A stretch of DNA of 11,000 nt from an uncultured Clostridia bacterium. Lineage in GTDB: Bacteria > Bacillota > Clostridia > Oscillospirales > Acutalibacteraceae. The notes beneath the pieces are model-generated. The model was not told where the DNA came from and made no database searches. It worked only from the letters and a program-made list of their open reading frames with translations. This document shows positions 7,178-11,000 of the stretch, piece by piece. Where the stretch lies: contig CAMCIX010000025.1 in NCBI GenBank assembly GCA_945875045.1, positions 1-11,000 of the forward strand, in the 5' to 3' direction. Position numbers and translations under genes: made by a program. Numbering within the stretch: position 1 is the stretch's first letter; every line of letters begins with the position of its first letter.

Positions 7178-9913
7178 GTGAAAGTGAAAAAAAGACTTAT
7201 TTCATTAGTTTCCGCATTTGCTTTAGCGGCGTCTCTGTTTTCCGTTACCGCCGCGGCTGCAACGCCTGTCGGGGAGGACGGGGCAAAGGAGTTTACACTC
7301 CCCGAGCCGCTTAAAATTTCAAGCGGAGAAAAGGCGGATATTGCCGTAAATATGCCCGCGGGCGATTATGATTTTTCCCTTATATTCGGCGTTGCCGACA
7401 CCACCACTCAAAAGGCGGAATATTCCGTTAAGCTCGACGGAGGCTATGCCTTTGAGGGCGCGCAGCATTTAGAGGCGCGGGTTATATACGAGGACGACGG
7501 CGGCATAAGAACCCTTTCAAACGGCGACCAGAACGCTCCCGCGCAAAGGGCAGTAAGCGGAAAAATGGTTTCTATCGCCTGCGACGAGGAGGGAGTACGT
7601 CTTTTGCCGTATACCGTGAGCTTGTCGGGCGGTCTACATACCGTTACCGTTGAATGTCTCGGAAACGATTTTATTCTTTACGGAATTAAGCTTTCTGCTC
7701 CCGAGGAGTTAAAGCCCTATTCCGAAAAAACCTCCGAATATTCCTCATATAAGAATTACGGCGGCGAGACCCTTTATTTCGAGGCGGAGGATATTCTTTA
7801 CAGAAACGATTATTCTCTTACGGCTAAATCGGATACGGGAAGCTCGGATATTACGCCTAAAAGCACCACAAATTCCTTAGTCAATTATGTCGGCGGCTCA
7901 ACCTGGAGCTCACCGGGACAGGAGATAACCTGGGAAATAGACGTACCCGAGGACGGTCTTTACAATATCGGATTTAACTTTAAGCAGAATACGATTATAA
8001 ACGGCGACGCCTACAGATGGCTTAAAATTGACGGCGAAACCCCCTTTAAGGAGGCTTCGAAGATAGGCTTTAGCTATAAAACCGCGTGGCAGTACAAAAC
8101 CCTCGGCAATGAAGACGGCGAGGCTTATCTCTTTTATTTGACAAAGGGTAAGCACGAGCTTTCTCTTGCGGTCACCTTAGCTGATGTTGCGGATATATAC
8201 GAGAGACTTTACAAGCTTTGCTCGGATATAGGAGACACCTACCTTTCCATTGTAATGATTACGGGCGAGACTCCCGATTCAAACCGCGACTATGAGCTGT
8301 ATAAGCAGATACCGAATTACGAGGAAACCCTTAAGAGCTATTATGACGACCTTACCGCTGTTTCTAATGACCTTAATTCAAGAAGCGATATAAACGGCGA
8401 GCTCGACGGCGCGGTTAAAAATATGGCGCGCGTCTGCAAGTCGATGCACGATAAGCGTTATGAATCTCATTTGTATCTAAAATCTTATTTTGATTATTAC
8501 CAATCCCTATCCTCTTGGCTCTACGATATTAAAAATATGGCGCTTTCGCTTGATAAAATAGTTTTAAGCGCACCCGAAACCGAGGTTACGGGCATTAAAG
8601 CGAGCTTCTTTGAAAAGGTAGGCTTTTCTATAAAAAAATTCTTTGTTTCCTTTACGGGCGACTACACAACCGAAAGCCTTAAGGGAGAAGAGACCAAAAC
8701 CCTTAAGCTTTGGGTTAACTGGGGCAGAGATCAGGTTAAAATTTTGAACACCCTTATAGGCGAGAGCTTTTCACCCCAAACGGGAATAAACGTTAAGGTT
8801 GAGCAGGTCAACGCAAGCCTTGTTCAGGGCGTCATTTCAAACAATTCGCCCGACCTTTACCTCAATTTGGCAAGAACCGAGCCTGTAAACCTCGCAATGC
8901 GCGGAGTGCTTTATCCGCTTTCCGAGTTTGAGGATTATGAGGAGGTGCTTAAAAACTTCCAAAGCGGCGCGGAGGAGCCCTATATCTACCACGGAAAAAC
9001 CTATGCGCTCCCCGATACACAGGGCTTTAACATTATGTTTGTAAGAGACGATATTTTTGAGCGCCTCGACCTTGAAGTGCCGCGCACCTGGGAGGATTTC
9101 GCCTCCGCAACCTCTGTTTTGCAGAGAAAGAATATGAACAGCTATCTTCCTTATTTAAGAATTACCGCAGCTACAACGGTAAACACGGGCGCGGGCGGTC
9201 TTTCGATTTACCCCACAATGCTCTTACAAAGCGGAGAAAGCCTTTATAACGACGAGCTTAACGCCACAAACCTTAACTCGGCGGGTGCGGTATCCGTATT
9301 CAAATTATGGACCGACTTTTACTCAAAATACAAGCTCAATCCCGATATAAACTTCTACCAGCGTTTCAGGGTAGGTAACGTGCCGCTCGGTATTACAAGC
9401 TATGCGCAGTATTTAACCTTTGCGGTTGCCGCCCCCGAAATCGCAGATAAATGGTCGATCGAGCTTCTGCCGGGTATCGAGCGCGAGGACGGTACTGTAG
9501 ATTATACCTCGGCAGGGTCGGGAACAGGCTGTTCAATTATGAACTCCAGCAAAAATAAGGACGCCGCATGGGAATTTATTAAATGGTGGGTTTCCGCCGA
9601 TACCCAGTACAGCTATTCCTTTAACTGCGAGGCGGTGCTCGGTCAGTCGGGAAGAATTACAACCTCTAATGTTGAGGCGTTAAAGAGACTCTCCTGGGAT
9701 TCAAAGAGCCTTAAAGTTATAATGGAGCAATGGGCGAACGTTAAGGAGCTTCCCGAGGTTCCCGGCAGCTATTACGTATCGCGTTCTATCGACCAGGCGT
9801 TCTGGGCGGTGTATAACAACGAGGCAACGCCTAAGGAAGCCCTTAACAAATGGACTAAGAGCTGTAATTCCGAAATTGAACGCAAAATTGAAGAATACGC
9901 CGATAAAAAGTGA
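7178..9913 (+). CDS. Large sugar ABC transporter substrate-binding protein with carbohydrate-binding-like N-terminal modules
   Basis: Predicted extracellular binding protein of a CUT1-type sugar importer, 911 residues against roughly 400-450 for the usual family 1 binding protein. A signal peptide (VKKRLISLVSAFALAASLFS, ending near TAAAA, about residue 27) has no lipobox cysteine, which is unusual because Gram-positive binding proteins are normally lipid-anchored. Residues about 30-175 and 198-335 are beta-rich; the second (LYFEAEDILYRNDYSL, then ITWEIDVPEDGLYNIGFNF, KGKHELSLAV) resembles CBM6/CBM35-type modules. Residues about 335-480 are mostly helical. The binding-protein domain starts at about 505 (LKLWVNWGRDQ) and runs to the end, with SPDLYLNL, YALPDTQGFNIMFVRDDIFE and DAAWEFIKWW as typical family 1 segments. 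The GTG start is chosen because AAAGGA (7163-7168) lies 9 bases upstream and the signal peptide starts at once. The permease follows after 16 bases. Confidence 0.9.
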   Translation: MKVKKRLISLVSAFALAASLFSVTAAAATPVGEDGAKEFTLPEPLKISSGEKADIAVNMPAGDYDFSLIFGVADTTTQKAEYSVKLDGGYAFEGAQHLEARVIYEDDGGIRTLSNGDQNAPAQRAVSGKMVSIACDEEGVRLLPYTVSLSGGLHTVTVECLGNDFILYGIKLSAPEELKPYSEKTSEYSSYKNYGGETLYFEAEDILYRNDYSLTAKSDTGSSDITPKSTTNSLVNYVGGSTWSSPGQEITWEIDVPEDGLYNIGFNFKQNTIINGDAYRWLKIDGETPFKEASKIGFSYKTAWQYKTLGNEDGEAYLFYLTKGKHELSLAVTLADVADIYERLYKLCSDIGDTYLSIVMITGETPDSNRDYELYKQIPNYEETLKSYYDDLTAVSNDLNSRSDINGELDGAVKNMARVCKSMHDKRYESHLYLKSYFDYYQSLSSWLYDIKNMALSLDKIVLSAPETEVTGIKASFFEKVGFSIKKFFVSFTGDYTTESLKGEETKTLKLWVNWGRDQVKILNTLIGESFSPQTGINVKVEQVNASLVQGVISNNSPDLYLNLARTEPVNLAMRGVLYPLSEFEDYEEVLKNFQSGAEEPYIYHGKTYALPDTQGFNIMFVRDDIFERLDLEVPRTWEDFASATSVLQRKNMNSYLPYLRITAATTVNTGAGGLSIYPTMLLQSGESLYNDELNATNLNSAGAVSVFKLWTDFYSKYKLNPDINFYQRFRVGNVPLGITSYAQYLTFAVAAPEIADKWSIELLPGIEREDGTVDYTSAGSGTGCSIMNSSKNKDAAWEFIKWWVSADTQYSYSFNCEAVLGQSGRITTSNVEALKRLSWDSKSLKVIMEQWANVKELPEVPGSYYVSRSIDQAFWAVYNNEATPKEALNKWTKSCNSEIERKIEEYADKK

Positions 9914-9929
9914 GTGAGGAATTGAAGAT

Positions 9930-10832
9930 ATGAATTCAAAAATTAAAAAGCCCCAATTCGGCGGCAGACGTTGGCAGCTTTATGTTCTGCTTGCTCCCTT
10001 TATGATATTTTTCATTCTTATGACGGTGCTCCCTGTTTTAGCGTCCATCGTTTTAAGCTTTTTCAACTTCGATATGGTGTCCTTCCCGAAATTCTCGGGC
10101 TTGGACAATTATGTACGTATGTTTTTGCAGGACGATATTTTTCCCATAGTCCTTAAAAACACAATATTGCTTGCGATTTTAACAGGACCTGCGGGCTTTC
10201 TGCTCTCATTCGTGCTTGCGTGGTTTATTAATGAGTTCGGTCCTGCGGCGAGAACAATATTTTCCTTTATGTTCTATGCGCCGAGCCTTGCGGGCAACGC
10301 GGTTTACATCTGGCAGATACTCTTTTCAAGCGACAGCTACGGCTATATAAACAGCTTTTTACTCTCCTTGGGACTTATTACCGAGCCTATCGCATGGCTT
10401 TCAAGCGCTGATTATATTGTGCCGATAGTGGTGGTGGTTCAGCTGTGGTCGAGCCTCGGAATCTCGTTTTTGTCGAACCTTTCGGGTCTTCAAAACGTAA
10501 ACTCCGAGCTTTACGAGGCAGGCGCGATAGACGGTATCCGCAATCGCTGGCAGGAGCTGTGGTACATAACCCTTCCCGGTATGAAGCATATGCTGCTTTT
10601 CAGCGCGGTTATGCAGATTTCAAGCGCCTTTTCAATCAGCGCGGTTATTCAGCAGTTGGCGGGCTATCCGACCGTAAGCTATGCCGCCGATACCATAGTA
10701 TCCTATCTTTCGGACGTAGGTACGGTTAAATACGAAATGGGCTACGCCTCGGCGCTGTCGGTAGTGCTTTTCCTGCTTATGGTGGCTACTCGCTGGCTTA
10801 CCAATAGGCTTATAAATAAGACAGGTAGGTGA
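9930..10832 (+). CDS. Sugar ABC transporter permease, MalF/UgpA type
   Basis: Integral membrane half of a CUT1 sugar importer, 300 residues, normal length for the family. Six hydrophobic helices are visible at about 17-44, 74-100, 108-131, 162-184, 219-240 and 270-290. Between helices four and five is the EAA loop that contacts the ATPase: EAGAIDGIRNRWQELWYITLP (E196 to P216), with the conserved A-x-x-IDG and LP positions intact. The N-terminus is short and cytoplasmic, with basic residues (KKPQFGGRRW). A weak ribosome binding site TGAGGA (9915-9920) lies 9 bases before the ATG, right after the binding-protein stop. The second permease begins 5 bases after this stop, so the three genes form one transcript. 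The likely substrate is an oligosaccharide released by nearby GH16 enzymes; this is inference from context. Confidence 0.95.
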   Translation: MNSKIKKPQFGGRRWQLYVLLAPFMIFFILMTVLPVLASIVLSFFNFDMVSFPKFSGLDNYVRMFLQDDIFPIVLKNTILLAILTGPAGFLLSFVLAWFINEFGPAARTIFSFMFYAPSLAGNAVYIWQILFSSDSYGYINSFLLSLGLITEPIAWLSSADYIVPIVVVVQLWSSLGISFLSNLSGLQNVNSELYEAGAIDGIRNRWQELWYITLPGMKHMLLFSAVMQISSAFSISAVIQQLAGYPTVSYAADTIVSYLSDVGTVKYEMGYASALSVVLFLLMVATRWLTNRLINKTGR

Positions 10833-10837
10833 TAGGG

Positions 10838-11000
10838 ATGAAAAAGAATATACGCGAAATACTTCATCTGCCTCAAAGGAATCAGATGAAGAGATATACA
10901 CGCTCAAAGGCGTGAAACTTCTTTTATTTCTTCTTCCTGTTTGCGGCTGGCGTTTTCTCGCTTTTGCCTATTATTTACTGCGTTGTAACCTCCTTTAAGC
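10838..11000 (+). pseudogene. MalG/UgpE-type sugar permease, 3'-partial, interrupted by an in-frame TGA
   Basis: The frame from the ATG at 10838 reads MKKNIREILHLPQRNQMKRY and on to RSKA, then hits TGA at 10913-10915. The same frame stays open from 10916 to the window edge and encodes NFFYFFFLFAAGVFSLLPII, YCVVTSFK, which is a typical first membrane helix of the second CUT1 permease. Relatives usually have Gly at the stop position (SKAGN), so a single GGA to TGA change explains it without a frameshift. Spacing (5 bases after the first permease) also fits an intact MalG partner. Possible explanations are a real nonsense mutation, a sequencing or assembly error, or read-through. Other genes here (7011, 9911, 10830) end in TGA, so TGA is a stop in this genome. 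A 9-bp perfect inverted repeat lies at 10862-10891. The rest of the gene is outside the window. Confidence 0.75.
10862..10914. repeat. Two adjacent small inverted repeats in the start of the second permease gene
   Basis: cttcatctg (10862-10870) is the exact reverse complement of cagatgaag (10883-10891), with a 12-base loop. Just downstream cacgc (10899-10903) pairs with gcgtg (10910-10914), and the T and G of the in-frame TGA are the last two bases of that stem. They lie inside coding sequence and may be chance or a translational control structure. Confidence 0.4.

Noticed and set aside
10913..10915. TGA read as glycine through an alternative genetic code
   Set aside because: Such recoding is known in Gracilibacteria/SR1, but here three genes end in TGA with properly placed downstream starts, and the protein families are clostridial.
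10913..10915. Selenocysteine codon
   Set aside because: The expected residue is glycine in a permease N-terminus, not a redox site, and I see no strong stem-loop immediately after the TGA.

Overview
The window looks like a chromosomal carbohydrate-utilisation locus from a Gram-positive gut-type Clostridium relative (Oscillospiraceae/Ruminococcaceae-like). This rests on AGGAGG-type ribosome binding sites, moderate GC, lipoprotein and Ala-X-Ala signal peptides, a type I dockerin, a CUT1-type sugar ABC transporter, and a repeat family I associate from memory with gut Clostridia. All genes are on the + strand. The genus cannot be fixed from the sequence alone.

Layout. Positions 1-344 hold the C-terminal end of a membrane-anchored extracellular protein whose start lies outside the window. 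It is followed 20 bases later by a GH16 lipoprotein (365-2872). A gene-free stretch (2873-3309) carries GC-rich hairpins, a weak terminator candidate and a roughly 130-bp inverted pair of a MITE-like repeat. Next come a large secreted multidomain GH16 enzyme (3310-6660) and, 26 bases downstream, a tiny secreted protein that is almost nothing but a dockerin (6687-7013). A 164-base gap with two strong inverted repeats and a plausible promoter precedes a sugar-transporter cluster: an unusual 911-residue substrate-binding protein with carbohydrate-binding-like N-terminal modules (7178-9913), a MalF/UgpA-type permease (9930-10832), and the start of a MalG/UgpE-type permease (10838 to the window end) that is interrupted by an in-frame TGA.

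How it may work together. Both GH16 domains carry the bulged ExDxxE active site typical of laminarinase-like members, so the simplest reading is extracellular endo-cleavage of a beta-glucan or related polysaccharide. One enzyme would be lipid-anchored and one released. The CUT1 transporter would then take up the oligosaccharides. The exact substrate is inference. No ATPase, regulator or scaffoldin/cohesin gene is visible here.

Most notable points: the in-frame TGA in the second permease at a position where relatives are expected to have glycine, preceded by a perfect 9-bp inverted repeat; the stand-alone dockerin next to a dockerin-less GH16 enzyme; the substrate-binding protein without a lipobox; and an inverted repeat overlapping the -35 of a candidate transporter promoter.
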